Position numbers and translations under genes: made by a program
Part shown: one piece after another, positions 10,850-22,656 of the stretch
Position numbering within the stretch: the stretch's first letter is position 1
Layout: every line of letters begins with the position of its first letter
Notes under the pieces: generated by a model
The model's input: the letters and a program-made list of their open reading frames with translations, nothing else
Databases searched by the model: none
Told to the model about the DNA's origin: nothing
Origin: Sodiomyces alkalinus F11
Lineage: Eukaryota > Ascomycota > Sordariomycetes > Glomerellales > Plectosphaerellaceae
Direction of reading: 5' to 3'
Assembly: GCF_003711515.1 (NCBI RefSeq)
Contig: NW_021167085.1
Span: 1,218,575 to 1,282,574 of the forward strand
DNA length: 64,000 nt

Positions 10850-11776
10850 GTACTTCCGCCGTGAAGGTGATCTGAGATATCCTCAGGAAGTTGGGCTTGC
10901 TTGTACAGTATGGCCGCCGACCTTAGAACAGGGAGGGACTTCTGGGAATGGCCATAGACTTACTTGCTTATAGCGCAAGCGTCGTCTTGGCGCCATTAGT
11001 TGATGCTCGCATCCTGTGACTACCTTACGTAGATACTAAGGTGCGCACCGCAAGTTAAGCTGAATCTCCCCTACCGCCCAGTGTTGAAGCCATTGTCAAG
11101 CTCATCTTCGTTTGCTTGAAGATCTCCAGTCACCCTACAGTCCGCATACCATCACCCTAAATTTATTGCCAGCCGATGTAAGGTACGGAGTACGTTTTAT
11201 ACGAAGTACTCCTGTGTGCAGGATTTCCTATTAATTACCCCGCGTCCACCGCCCTCGCGAGGAAGAATGTTCTCCCATGAGCGAGGCGAGAGGCGAGGGG
11301 ACCGGATCGACTGTTTATTGACGGGGGAACGCATATTCTTGTTCCGCTTACGCAAAACTCGACTCATGAAGTTCGATGTGTAATCTGGAGGGGAGCAAGA
11401 CCAGCCACGGACGGGAGTTGCATTTTGCAAGTAATACTTTTTTGACGGGACAGGTTCCGCAACAAAATTCAAGGTGTCGACGGTAGTGTCAACAGCCCGC
11501 CAGCTCTTATCCTCTATGCAGAGCCAGTGTATCCTAGGACTTGATATCCAGATGGGCACGCTGTTTATGTATCTTTTTCTCTAACAGTGTTGTGCTGGTT
11601 CCCTTCCACATAAAGGGGGTATATGTTGGTGGGACCGTTTGTTCCAGGAGGCATGTGATGTCAATAGCAATACGGTAACCGTACGAGTACGTACTGTATG
11701 TCCCATTTTCTACGTTGTAAATACCTACCTTAGGTACGTTTTAGACCCAACACCCAACACCCACCACCCCCCTCCG
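10850..11776. other. Intergenic region, no gene seen
   Basis: 3' UTR of CCT4 and then about 800 bases with TACGGAGTACG and TACGAGTACGTACTGTA-type GTAC-rich motifs. The 120-codon minus frame at 11197-11559 has no recognisable domain. Confidence 0.5.
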
Positions 11777-12100
11777 ATGACCGATAAGGACCCTCGCAAC
11801 TTGGACATTCAGGCGATAAGCGTTGCCAACTCGCTTGGAAGTTTGGGGTCCGAAGATAAAGGTAGTTTCTTTTCTGAGCGTCTTCTCTTCGCATCCTTAT
11901 CATCTTCTTTATTAACTGGATCCTCTACCTAATTTCTTCCAGAGTTCGGTCGCCTGTCGCTTTTTACGTCAAGGTCTGTACCCTGCAGTGGCGAACGTTC
12001 CAGTCTACTGACAACCCCGCCAGCTTGTCACAGGGTTGGACCATACTTTAATCTTCCCTTCCGTCGCCGAACCGTCGAATCACACGACTTCATATTTTAG
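11777..12100 (+). CDS. Possible small three-exon gene, unknown
   Basis: ATG 11777 opens a frame that can be spliced through exons 11777-11861, 11943-11973 and 12034-12100 to a 60-aa protein with a TAG stop. The donors are GTAGTT and GTCTGT; the acceptors are TTCCAG and CACAG. An alternative acceptor at 12023 would give a shorter tail. The N-terminal peptide (MTDKDPRNLDIQAISVANSL) reads like real protein, and the last exon is basic and aromatic (RVGPYFNLPFRRR). I recognise no family. It lies only 87 bases before the FYVE-RING start, so it could also be an upstream ORF or leader of that gene. Low confidence. Confidence 0.3.
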
Positions 12101-12187
12101 CTTCGAGGCTCAAGTGGCATCCTGTTCTATCAAAGTCGTTCTCTTTTGGCTCTACGATCCGACGCGCCCTGGCTCCGATGATATAAT

Positions 12188-14057
12188 ATGGCAAGTCCCG
12201 GCGAAGGCGCTGGGCAAAGCACGGAGGCTCTTGGCGATCAACGGCATTACATTGAGCTTTCTTCCGACTCGGAGAGCTCGTCTGAAGGAGAAAGCGTTGC
12301 TAGTATCTCTTTGGATGTATGTCGTTGGCGTACAGCTCGGTTCCACGACCAAGAGTGCTCTCGATTCTTTGACTGCCCTTCACACCTGGTGGAGCGACAT
12401 CTCTCGGACGACGAGGTTGAACCTGCACATGCGGTTGCGGGAGTAGTTTCTCCACGACATGGGGGATTGTCTCCAGGTGACGAAGTCGAGCATGACGGGA
12501 CGGCGCAGGATACGGCTATTACAGGATCGGAGGGATCTTCCCCTGTTGATCGTGTTAGCATGCCCGCTACATCCCTGACTGAGACACCCAGGAGACGCCA
12601 GGAGTCGCCTCGAGAGGCAAGCATCGAAGCTATATCGTGGCAGCTACAGGAGGTGTTCCAGGCTAGTCATACGTCGAGGGCTGCAAACCTGAGGACCCCG
12701 GTGGTTGATCTCACAGGCGACTCCCCGTCTCCACCCACGACTATGACAGATTGGAGACCAACAGCCGGACGGGAAAATCAGACACAAATGGACAGGAGTC
12801 AACAGACAGAGGGTAGCGAAGGAGGCCCCAGCTTTGTACTGCCACGATGGCAACCTGACGCCGAAGTGACCGTCTGCCCGATCTGTCGGACGCAGTTCAG
12901 CTTTTTTGTTAGAAAGCATCATTGCAGGTTTGTCAACCTCCTGGATATGTGTCAAAGACTGTCGATCTAACCTACCTTGCACTAGAAAATGCGGACGTGT
13001 AGTGTGTAACCGTTGTTCGCCGCACAGAATCACAATACCGAACCAGTTTATCGTTCGACCTCCCGACCAGCTTGGGGTATCCGACCAGAGATACGCGTTC
13101 TCCCTCCTCGCCGGAGAAGGCGGTTATGCGGATCTCAGCAGCCTCGGCGGTGGTGAACGTGTTCGTCTTTGCAATCCGTGTGTTCCAGATCCGAACCCTT
13201 CGCCCCCAGGACCCCAGCGGGCACCAAATCAGGCATCCACACGGAGAACACATCACAGGTCCCACAGTAACGCGGTCGCGGGGCCCGGCTCCATGCCGTC
13301 TTCCAGCCGATATCAGGAATACTTTCCAGCTGGCTCTGTTCAAGATATGTATTCTGCTAGAAATAGAAGCGTGACGGTAAGCCCTTCAGCAATCGAAGCC
13401 CAGACTTCTTGCTCTTCCATCCAACTAACCCGAATCGGTTCCCAGCATTCTGGTTCTAGTTCTGGAGTTGCTGGTCCGTCTAGAGGCACTGTTGGGTCTA
13501 CCCAGAGCCGTTTTCATGGGGGGGCACCGTTCACTTACTCGTCTTCGTCATCTGCCGTCTATCCTGGATCTGGCAGTTCTCATTCACGGCGCCGATCCAT
13601 GCTCGACTCTGGACTTTCGTCGTCTTCGTCCCCGGCAAGAAACCGTGCCCTACCACCCCCTCCTCAAATTCCCGAAGAGGACGAATGTCCCGTCTGTCAT
13701 CGAGAACTGCCGTCTCGAGATTTGCCCGACTTCGACTCATTGCGCGAAGCTCACATCACCGACTGCATTACATCACACAGCACCCGCTCTAGTAGCGGGG
13801 CAGTTATGGCGGAGGCCGCAGGCGGCACTCCTCCTCCCCGTGCTCATCGTCGCACGGGTATGTTCCCTTACGTGGCTACCGAAAAGGACTGTGTCGACTC
13901 GGCCGAGTGTACAATCTGCCTGGAGGAATTCGAAGTAGGTGTGCCTATGGCCAGGTTGGAGTGTCTATGCCGATTCCATCGTGCTTGCATTTCGGCTTGG
14001 TTCGTCAAGAACCCGGGGCGCTGCCCCGTCCATCAACACGACGGTTTCGGATATTGA
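12188..14057 (+). CDS. FYVE and RING zinc-finger protein, Pib1-like E3 ubiquitin ligase
   Basis: Exon 1 is 12188-12927 and exon 2 is 12986-14057 (intron GTTTGT...CTAG, phase 2), giving 603 aa. Residues from about 218 form a FYVE zinc finger that binds PI3P on endosomes: CPIC, then RKHHCR across the intron, then RVVCNRC and a later CNPC. About residues 480-515 hold CPVC followed by HITDC, a C2HC pattern like a UBZ ubiquitin-binding finger. The last 50 residues are a RING (CTICLEEF...CLCRFHRAC...CPVH) whose last ligand is His instead of Cys. FYVE plus C-terminal RING is the layout of yeast Pib1, an endosomal and vacuolar E3 ligase. The middle is Ser-rich and disordered. A 69-bp stretch (13377-13445) has a GTAAGC donor, CTAAC branch and CAG acceptor and is in frame, so a 580-aa spliced form is likely. 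Confidence 0.9.
13377..13445 (+). other. In-frame, stop-free intron (exitron-like) in FYVE-RING gene
   Basis: Starts GTAAGCC, has CCAACTAACCCG as branch site and ends TTCCCAG. It is 69 bp, phase 0 and without a stop. Either spliced or retained forms would be translated, differing by 23 Ser/Gln-rich residues in the linker between the FYVE and RING domains. Confidence 0.6.
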
Positions 14058-15022
14058 TGGGAATGGCAACGAAAGAAACGATACGATTTTTTTTCTGGGA
14101 TTATTCGTTCTCCGCCTGTTTCCCCCCTCCATCCTAGACCGCTGTAACTTCACTTCGGTCTTATGGTGTTTTACAGCGATCTCTATCTTTCTCGTGCCCA
14201 AGTTGAGCATCATCTCACAACATCTTTATGTCCCTTGGATTGTTCTAGCTGGGAGGTTGGCGCTATGTTTAACTTTATGGTGTTGGCGTGGCTTGTAGAC
14301 GTTGGGAGCGGCAATGACTATATATTTCTCCTTGGCTAGAAAGAAAAGATTGCGTCTTACCGAGTAGATGTTTGATGAGATGGACTTCTACCAGTTAATT
14401 GGCTTTATTTATTTATTCCCAGCTTATCAAGTACACGTAGATGTGTGTGTTTCAGTTCAGACCTTACTCCTGCTCAACCCTAAATCCAAACATTGCAACG
14501 TACAGGCACCTAGCTGGTGCTATGGGCCCGTGCCGGTTGAGTATGAGAAATGCCGACTTCCTGTCAGTTCGAGTTGGCGGAGTGATGATACACAGATATA
14601 GTCGTCATTCATATCTATTTGCAGTGTACGAATACAGAGGCTGCATTCCTAAGATACTTACATGTACGGTGTATTCTCAGAGGTCCTCTTGCGTACCTAA
14701 TGAGGCCAAACTGATGCAAGACCTGATTACCTTGCTCCTTCCAGATCGTACCGTGCTTTGTGAGACAGACAGGAGACACTAAGGAAACAAACAAGGGTTA
14801 CACAACACGTTGCGCGAAGGGATTTGGCAAGGCGGGTGAGATAAGACTGGTAAGTATTGCTCTGTATAACTTGACCGCATCCATGAACAATATCAGTGTA
14901 TACTTAGACAATACTTTCGTATTTCGCACAGCGACGCGATGCCCATTATGTATGTCGTGGAGAGGTCTTCAAGTTGTGGCATTCATCCCGCCCCAAGGCC
15001 AGCACGAGTAAGTAGGTCCGGA

Positions 15023-15047
15023 GTAGGTAGGTAGGTAGGTAGGTAGG
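15023..15047. repeat. (GTAG)n microsatellite
   Basis: About six uninterrupted copies of GTAG, a local expansion of the TAGGTA motif common in this intergenic DNA. Confidence 0.85.
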
Positions 15048-16727
15048 CGTACATACCGCCGCAGTATGGAGGGATAGTGCCTGCAATCCGAATGTCGGAC
15101 ACAGAGCGTACTCACCGTAAAGATAAGATGTGAAGGGTGGCTGGCGTGGAGTGATTGAGAGCCTGTCCGAATCGGTCAACGGGGATGAACTGGGGCGAAA
15201 TGTGGCGTCGCTCTCTAAGACATTGTCTTGGGAAGGGAAGTTAGGCTGGACCGGGATATTAATTACAGCTACCTTCCGCCACGGCTGGAGGCGCAGCTCT
15301 GCGTTGTCGTCGGTAGCTGTGATTGCACCTGCAACAGCTCAAACTGTCAACAACAGGATCGAGTCTAGAGCTGCCACTGCGCCAGGCTAAGGAGTCGTTA
15401 CATAGATATACGGGCACAGATACAAACAATTCTTCTGTCAGACGTCTCGGAGCCGATCTGGTACGACATTTTGAAATGGGCTCGAGCGGTTTGGTCGGGT
15501 CAAGGCGGGGTGTGATTTTGCGGGCGGACGAGATGTGCGACAAGGATTGGGAATGGCTTGGCACCCTACCTGTCCGTATTACGTTGTACAATGTATATCG
15601 GTAGGAGGATCTGCTCGGATCTGACTCCGAGGGAAGGAATGCAGACAGCAAGGTTCGTGGTTTGTTCGTTGGTGTTTTGCGTGTTGATTTCCACGAGACA
15701 ACCTATGTGCCAACACCAGTCTTTTGAGCGAACCTTTGGACGTTCCATCTACTTTGTAACCGTATTTACGAAGCGGTATAATAAACAGGGCCAAGGATTG
15801 GGATGCATGATTCAAGATTGGATTCTGCGAGGGCGGGTACGGCACGATGCGATGTTACCCCTAGAAAAGACTCCTTTCAGAATTGCTACTGGGAGTAATT
15901 ACTCTCAGCTGTGCTGGGGTGGCAGGGATGGGATGGGCTCGCACTAGTGTACTGGCGCTAATCCCCTGGACCAGTTATCCCTTTGTGTACATACGTTGGT
16001 TGTATCCATAATACCAAGCAACACACAGCTGAGCTCGGATGAGTCCTTTGGGACCCTGATTGGTACCTATTACCCATAACCAGCTGTGAAGCGGGTTTAC
16101 CGAGTTGTACCTTATAGGTATCTACTCCGTACACCTACAACGTACCTTATTATGTGCTCAAGAGTTTCCTGCGATGATGTCCCAGCTGAAGTGGTCCCTG
16201 TCTAGGTAGGTAAGGTACCTAATAAGGTAATCTGAGGAGGGCTGGTTGTTAGACCTGCCGCGCCTCTTGATACCTGAGGTGTATCTTTCACCAATGAAGT
16301 GTCTGTACATACTCCCTCGGATACACGACCGACCTCCCCCATTTCACCAGCGCTATCTGGTCGGTGCTGTAGTCGTCATCGGTTCAACGAGGGCCCACTC
16401 AAAAGCTCTAAGGTAGGTAACCGTACCCACAAGGGCGTACTGTACACGTAATCCTTTCCTCTCCCAGGTCTTTCTCCGCTACACGTACACTAGTGGCATT
16501 TTCATCGTCAATCCAGGTCCACTGCCAAACCACCCAGGCAATTTGGTGCTACCCTAGGTACCTACGGGCAATTGGGATCTTGTTTGGCAGGTAATTATTT
16601 GGCCTTTCCCTGGCACGATGCCAAAGCATTCTTATCCCTAACCGGCTGAGCTGGCTTTTCTCATTAGCTTCCGTCTTCTCGTCGGCCAGATCAGCAAGAA
16701 TCAGCTAGGTCGTTCGTCACGGCCGCC

Positions 16728-16825
16728 ACCACCACCATCACCACCATCACCACCATCACCACCATCACCACCATCACCACCATCACCACCATCACCACCA
16801 TCACCACCATCACCACCATCACCAT
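16728..16825. repeat. (CACCACCAT)n tandem repeat, about 11 copies
   Basis: About 98 bp of nearly perfect 9-base units CACCACCAT, with no G on the + strand. It sits about 580 bp upstream of the tricalbin start. It would read as His/Thr/Pro-rich in the three frames, but no gene frame is supported, so I take it as a promoter or leader repeat. Confidence 0.9.
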
Positions 16826-17401
16826 CGCACCCACCCTCCTCCTCCGCCGCTAACGCTAACGCGAACGCCAACATCAACGCCGGTCTCGAAGCTTGAAGGC
16901 TCTTGATCGGGATTACCCTCCTGCCTACTGCGTTCCCTCTAATTTAGGCTCTAAGCTCTATCTATCCCACTTTCTCTCGCTCGCCTTCTCCTTAGCTTCA
17001 CTAGCCACGCTGACCTCACTGTAATTATTGTTCTTTACTTCCTTCGCTCGGATTCTTCTTCAACCTCGGACCAGTTCATACCCCAGTCGATCCTCGTTGC
17101 GTTCCTTCTTTCCATTTCCTTTCTTTTCTCCCTTAGCCTTTGCCCTTCCTGTGTTTTCCACCCTTTTCCTAATCCGTCCTGGACATAATACCAGCCCGGC
17201 AACATTCCCTCACATCTCGCCTACCTTGGCAATCGACACCTGGCACTCCTAGCTTCCTATTCGAAGTGCCTCTGTCTTAGTCTGGTACGACCAGACCCGG
17301 TTCGCATGCCTCACTACGTAACTGCACGTTAGACCCGTCCGTCGCCCAATTGACACCTACCAGTAGTGCTCCTTGTTGAGGAACGCTCACCTAGTCGACT
17401 G

Positions 17402-20400
17402 ATGTTTTCGACGAACATGTCTACGGCTACGGAAAAGAGCGAGCTCAAGATTGAGGGCGTCGTCGAGTCGGCCCAAAACCCTGAAACTAGCACCACCGCC
17501 GAGGATGCCGAGCGGAAAATCCTCGAGGAGTCCAGGAAGGCCGGTATCACGGCTTTCACATTCGACCCTGATGCGAGCCCGGAAGAAAAGAAGCGCCAGG
17601 CCAGAGCTGTGAGTCTGGTCTCTCTGAGCTGCTTCCCAGCGAGTGAATGCGCCCGCCCCGCCGCTGACCCGCGAGTTCTCGCTTTCTTTTAGGCCATCCC
17701 CGAGGGGTTCTCCAGTAAACGACCTCATGGCGTCTCTATCGTGACCGATGTCGGTGACGACAAGGCCCCGACAGCTGATTTGCCCCCACCAACCACGGAG
17801 GGCGCTATCGAACTAAAAAGAGACGAGGAGGGTAACGTTGTGGACGATGACGGCGCCTCGGACGGCGAGAAGCCCTTCGAGCGCACTGGATGGGCCCCAC
17901 GCCTCGGCTGGCCCGTCGAGGTGTCGACCGAGAGTCTCTTGGACCATTCTACCTGGCTCGAAAGTAACATTCCCGACGCCTTTTATGGCGACTGGTATCA
18001 CAACGCCGCAATCATCGTCTTTGCTTGCATATCGTCCTGGCTGGTCGCTGTCTTGGGAGGAGGTTTGGGTTGGGTCTTCATCCTCATGGCCGTCTGCTCC
18101 ACCTACTATCGAACTTCCATACGGCGTGTTCGCCGCAACTTCCGGGACGACATCAATCGCGAGCTCTCATTGAAGAAGCTGGAGACGGATCAAGAGTCGC
18201 TGGAATGGATAAACTCCTTTCTAGTGAAATTCTGGCCCATCTACCAGCCCGTCCTGGCCCAGACCATCATCAACGTGGTCGACCAGGTTTTGAGCTCCGC
18301 GACGCCAGCGTTTCTCGATAGCCTCAAGCTGAAGACCTTCACTCTCGGCTCCAAACCTCCTCGAATGGAACACGTCAAGACCTACCCCAAAGCTGAGGAT
18401 GACATCGTTATCATGGACTGGAAATTTAGCTTCACCCCCAACGATACGGCCGACATGACAGCTAGGCAGATGAGAAACAAGATCAATCCCAAGGTCGTCC
18501 TGGAAATCCGCGTCGGCAAGGCCATGATCAGCAAAGGCCTCGACGTTATTGTGGAGAACATGGCATTCTCTGGCCTGATGCGCCTCAAGGTTAAGCTACA
18601 GGTGCCCTTCCCCCACGTTGAGAAGATCGAGATGTGTTTCCTGGAGCGCCCAACCATCGACTACGTGTGCAAGCCCCTGGGTGGGGAGAAGTTCGGTTTT
18701 GATATCAACTTCATCCCCGGACTGGAGAGTTTCATCCTGGAGCAGATCCACGGCAACTTGGAGCCCATGATGTACGCGCCCAATGTCTTCCCCATCGAAG
18801 TAGCAAAGATGCTGGCCGGCACCCCGGTAGACCAGGCCATCGGCGTGGTTGCCGTCACTCTTCACGGAGCCCGAGGCCTGAAAAACTCCGACAGATTCTC
18901 TGGCGAAACAGACCCTTATGCCGTCATCAGCCTCAACAAGAGACAGGAGTTGGCTCGAACAAAGCATATCCGGGATACCTCAAGTCCCCGGTGGAACGAG
19001 ACGCACTACATCATCGTTACCTCCTACAACGATACCCTCGACATCCAAGTCTTTGACTACAATGATTTCAGGAAACACAAGGAACTGGGGATGGCTTCCT
19101 TCCCCCTGGAGCGCATAGAAGAGCTCAATGTCTATGAGAACGAACAGCTGGAGGTTATCGCCGACGGAAAGGGACGTGGCATGGTTTCCGCCGACATTCG
19201 CTTTTTCCCTGTGTTGGGGCCGACCAAGTTGGAAGACGGGACGGAAGAGCCGCCCCCCGAGTCGAACACCGGTATTCTCCGGTTCACTGTCGAACGGGCG
19301 AAGGACCTCGACTACTCGAAGAGTCTCATCGGCCAACTCAATCCTTATGCGATTCTTCATCTAAACGGGCGGGATGTGCATCACACGAAGAAGCTGAAGC
19401 GGACCAACAACCCCATTTGGGAAGATGGGTCCAAAGAGATGCTCATCACGGACAGGAAGAACGCTAAACTGGGTGTTACCATCAAGGATGATCGCGACCT
19501 TGCTGGCGACCAGGTGGTTGGAAAGTATCAGATCAAGCTCGAAGACATCCTTGAATATACGGAGAATGGACAAGAGTGGTTCCAGCTCTCCGGGGTGCCT
19601 ACAGGACGGGTCAAGATGAAGGCCCAGTGGAAGCCCGTTGCAATCTCTGGGGTTCTTTCTGGGACTGGTGGTTACATCACCCCCGTTGGCGTCATGCGCT
19701 TCCACTTCAAGGGCGCTCGTGATCTGCGTAACTTCGAAGCGCTGGGCAAATCTGACCCCTATGTCCGCGTTCTGCTTTCGGGTCTGGAGAAGGCACGCAC
19801 TGTAACCCATTTGAACACCCTCGACCCGGACTGGGATGAGGTCTTATACGTACCCGTTCATTCTAATCGGGAAAAACTCATTCTCGACGTCATGGACGCC
19901 GAAAAGCTGGGCAAAGACCGCAGTTTAGGTCATGTGCAAATTGCTACCGGAGACTTCGTCTCACAGGACGAAAACGGAGAGTATCTGGTTCATGACAAGA
20001 AAGACTACAGAGAAGCCGGTCTTCGACTCCACGGCAAGGGCATTGCCAAGGGCATCCTCATTTACAACGCTGCCTTCTACCCGTGTCTGAACGTTGCCGA
20101 CCCCGAAGAAGAGGAAGACGAAGAAAAACAAGACGAGAACAATGCCGCTGAGGAGACTAGTGAATCGCCCGTTGCACGTTCTGCCGCTGCTGGGAAATTC
20201 AACGCTACCCTTGATAAGCCCCAGTCGGAGGCTGAACCGACATCGCCGAAGTCACCCATAACACCCACGGTGGGCAAGCCCCCCAATGATCTGCCCAGTC
20301 CGCCCAAGGTGCACCTGTTCCCTGAACAACTGCTCAAGTACGAGAGTGGGCTACTCATCTTCAAACTGATGGAAGCCGAAATGCCCGAATCCAACACCCA

Positions 20401-22045
20401 GATCGAAGTGTGGGTCGACGACATGGCTTTCCCGTCCTACACATCCTCCGCCGCCAAACATAGAAAGCACAAATTTGACGAGATAGGAGACTGTGTCATT
20501 CGTGAAATTGACTTTTCTCGCCTTACGCTCAAGGTTCGGGAGAAGGGCCACGCAGTTGAGGGACGTGAGAAGGATAAGGAGAATACCATTGCCAAACTGC
20601 AAGGAAACACCCTCGATACCTTGAAGCAATGCTTGGTAAGTTGGCCCGCCCCAGAGGACTCCGGAATTGACCAACTGTTTCTGACCGCTCTCGACCTTTT
20701 TTATTATTATTATTTTATTATATAGAACAACCCCACGACTCTGAAACTCAGGGACAGGGACGGCCGGCCCTGCTGTGTCAAGATCAGCCTGAAGTATATC
20801 CCCTTGAAGATGAAGCTGGATCCAAGCGAAAGCATCAACAATATGGGCAATCTCCGACTTGACGTGCTGGACGCCGAGAATCTTCCCTCGGCGGACCGCA
20901 ACGGCAAGAGTGACCCGTATTGCAAGTTTGAACTCAACGGCGAAGAAGTGTACAAGACGAAGGTGCAGAAGAAGACTCTCCATCCCGTGTGGAACGAGTT
21001 CTTCGAAATTCCAATACCTTCGCGTACTGCTGCCAATTTCAAGGTGGTCGTTTGGGATTATGACTTTGCCGACAAACCGGACTTTCTTGGTGGTGCAGAC
21101 ATTAACCTCGAGCAACTGGATCCCTTCAAGCCCAGCGAGACGAGGTTGACGTTGGATGGGAAATCGGGCTCCATCCGCTTGAGAATGCTCTTCCGACCCG
21201 CGTATGTTGCTCGCACGCGTCAGGGAACCTCGACCTTCTCGGGTACTTTCGCGGTTCCCGGCCGTATCGTGACCGGAGTGGCTGGCGCCCCGGTCAAGGC
21301 TGTAGGCGTGGTCGGCTCGGGCGTCGGTGGAATTGTCCGCAACATCTTTTCTAGGGACAAGAAGGACGATGACGGGACGACTACGAGTTACGACACTCCC
21401 ACAATCACAGAGAATGGACATGAGCTCAAGCACTCCAGCACCCTGGGCCCCATCCCAGATGGGGACGAAAGCCCAGTCAGTACGCGGCCAACCACGGCCA
21501 ACCCCGGCGCCACGAACGGCGCCGCAACTCTTGGCCATATTGGCCACAACAGGAGCAGGAGCATCGGCGCATCATCAGTCTACAGCACCAATCCTCCGAG
21601 CCCCGGATCCGGCCTTGCTACCCTTACAGTCGTTTCGGCGTCTGGATACCCGCCGTCTTCTCAACTGTATGTCGTCCTTAGCCAACTGACGCCCAAGGTA
21701 AAAACCATTGGGAAGACGGCTCATCACAAGGACCCGAGTGGAGCCGTAACTTTCAACGAAACGTTCAAGTGGGTCTGCACACCAGATACGCAGTTCAAGA
21801 TCGTGGTCAGAGGGGACAAGACATTCCGCAGCGACGAGGAATTTGGCGAAGGCCTGTACGTCGTGGATGAGACGGGTGCGGCCGCCGACACAGAGGTAAA
21901 GGTCGGCAGTGGCACCGTCGTCGTGAGGAGCACCTTTTCCCCGTCCGGTGAAAGCTCTTCCATCCATGACAGTCCCAAGTCATCCATCCGACGCGGCTTC
22001 CTCAGCAAGCGAGAGAGCAAGAGTCGCGAGGGTACCCCTAGCTGA
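17402..22045 (+). CDS. Tricalbin-type SMP/multi-C2 lipid-transfer tether of ER-plasma membrane contacts
   Basis: Three exons: 17402-17608, 17693-20635 and 20726-22045, all phase 0, giving 1489 aa. Tricalbins (extended-synaptotagmin family) anchor in the ER and transfer lipid to the plasma membrane in a Ca2+-regulated way. The N-terminal 170 residues are acidic and disordered. About 174-204 is a membrane hairpin (AAIIVFACISSWLVAVLGGG, then WVFILMAVC). About 225-430 is the SMP lipid tunnel (SLEWINSFLVKFWPIYQPVL onward). Then come C2 domains at about 450-555 (GETDPYAVISL), 600-700 (GQLNPYAILHL), 730-830 (GKSDPYVRVLL) and 1085-1190 (GKSDPYCKFEL), plus a degenerate one at about 1340-1450. The second C2 has Asn in place of the first Ca2+-site Asp, so it may not bind Ca2+. 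Low-complexity linkers precede the last two. Intron 2 ends in a TTATTATTATTAT tract. Family is certain; which paralogue (Tcb1, 2 or 3) is not. Confidence 0.95.
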
Positions 22046-22656
22046 GCGGCCGCTCCATAAAGCCTGCGACGGTGAAGGCGCCATGGGGGGGCGTTGGCTG
22101 TTGTTTCGTGGCTTCGTCATCGTTGCTTTTCATTATCACTATTAATGGCTTTCTATTTCAATCTTCAGCATTTCATTTTGCTTTTCTGTCAGTGGTTTGT
22201 GGCGACAGTCGCCGAGGCGTGGACAGGGGCGGATAAAGGTCAAGCTGATGGACAAGCTCCAGGCCAGGGTCCCGGAAAAAAAGGCATAACATAAATAAGC
22301 CTGTGACAGAGGGTAGGGTGCGTCGGAGAAGGGATTTCTCGAAGCAAGCGGGAGAACCTCGTCCATATTCCTCTTAACAAGCTAATGATATAACATCCAT
22401 CGTTAATATCGCTTGCTTGGTTGGCCAGTCTAGTCCTCATACCTTGCTCCGTGGAGTGGGTTATCGATGGGCTTTTGAAACCTTCAAGCCCAGTGTCCCT
22501 TCTTGCCATCTCGGGTCTATTTCGAAGCGACGATGTCCAACCCAATGCAGCGCCTGCAAATCGCATCGCCCCTGTGCATTGACCATTGGCAAATACGCCC
22601 CCAATCTATGGGTACCTTTTTATTTCGACTCTCCTTTCAAGCCTTACACATCCGGC
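22046..22656. other. Convergent 3' region, no gene seen
   Basis: 3' UTRs of the tricalbin gene and of the convergent monooxygenase gene. No supported coding sequence. Confidence 0.5.

Larger units (their letters stand above)
14058..17401. other. 3.3 kb intergenic region rich in GTAC/TAGGTA motifs
   Basis: No open frame here shows motifs or good splice structure; the longest are 130 codons or less. The region is dense in palindromic or near-palindromic motifs of the TAGGTACCTA and AAGGTACC kind (for example 16204-16222, 16410-16425, 16553-16566), plus two simple repeats listed separately. The proximal part (about 16,850-17,401) is probably promoter and 5' UTR of the tricalbin gene: it is C/T-rich, as in many fungal leaders. 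Confidence 0.5.

Noticed and set aside
11197..11559. 120-codon minus frame
   Set aside because: No recognisable motif; lies in GTAC-rich intergenic DNA.
12036..12446. 136-codon + frame overlapping the FYVE-RING start
   Set aside because: Shadow of the FYVE-RING exon 1 in another frame; the FYVE-RING frame has the conserved domains.
14368..15947. Several frames of 70-130 codons on both strands
   Set aside because: No splice structure, no motifs, overlapping each other, in simple intergenic DNA.
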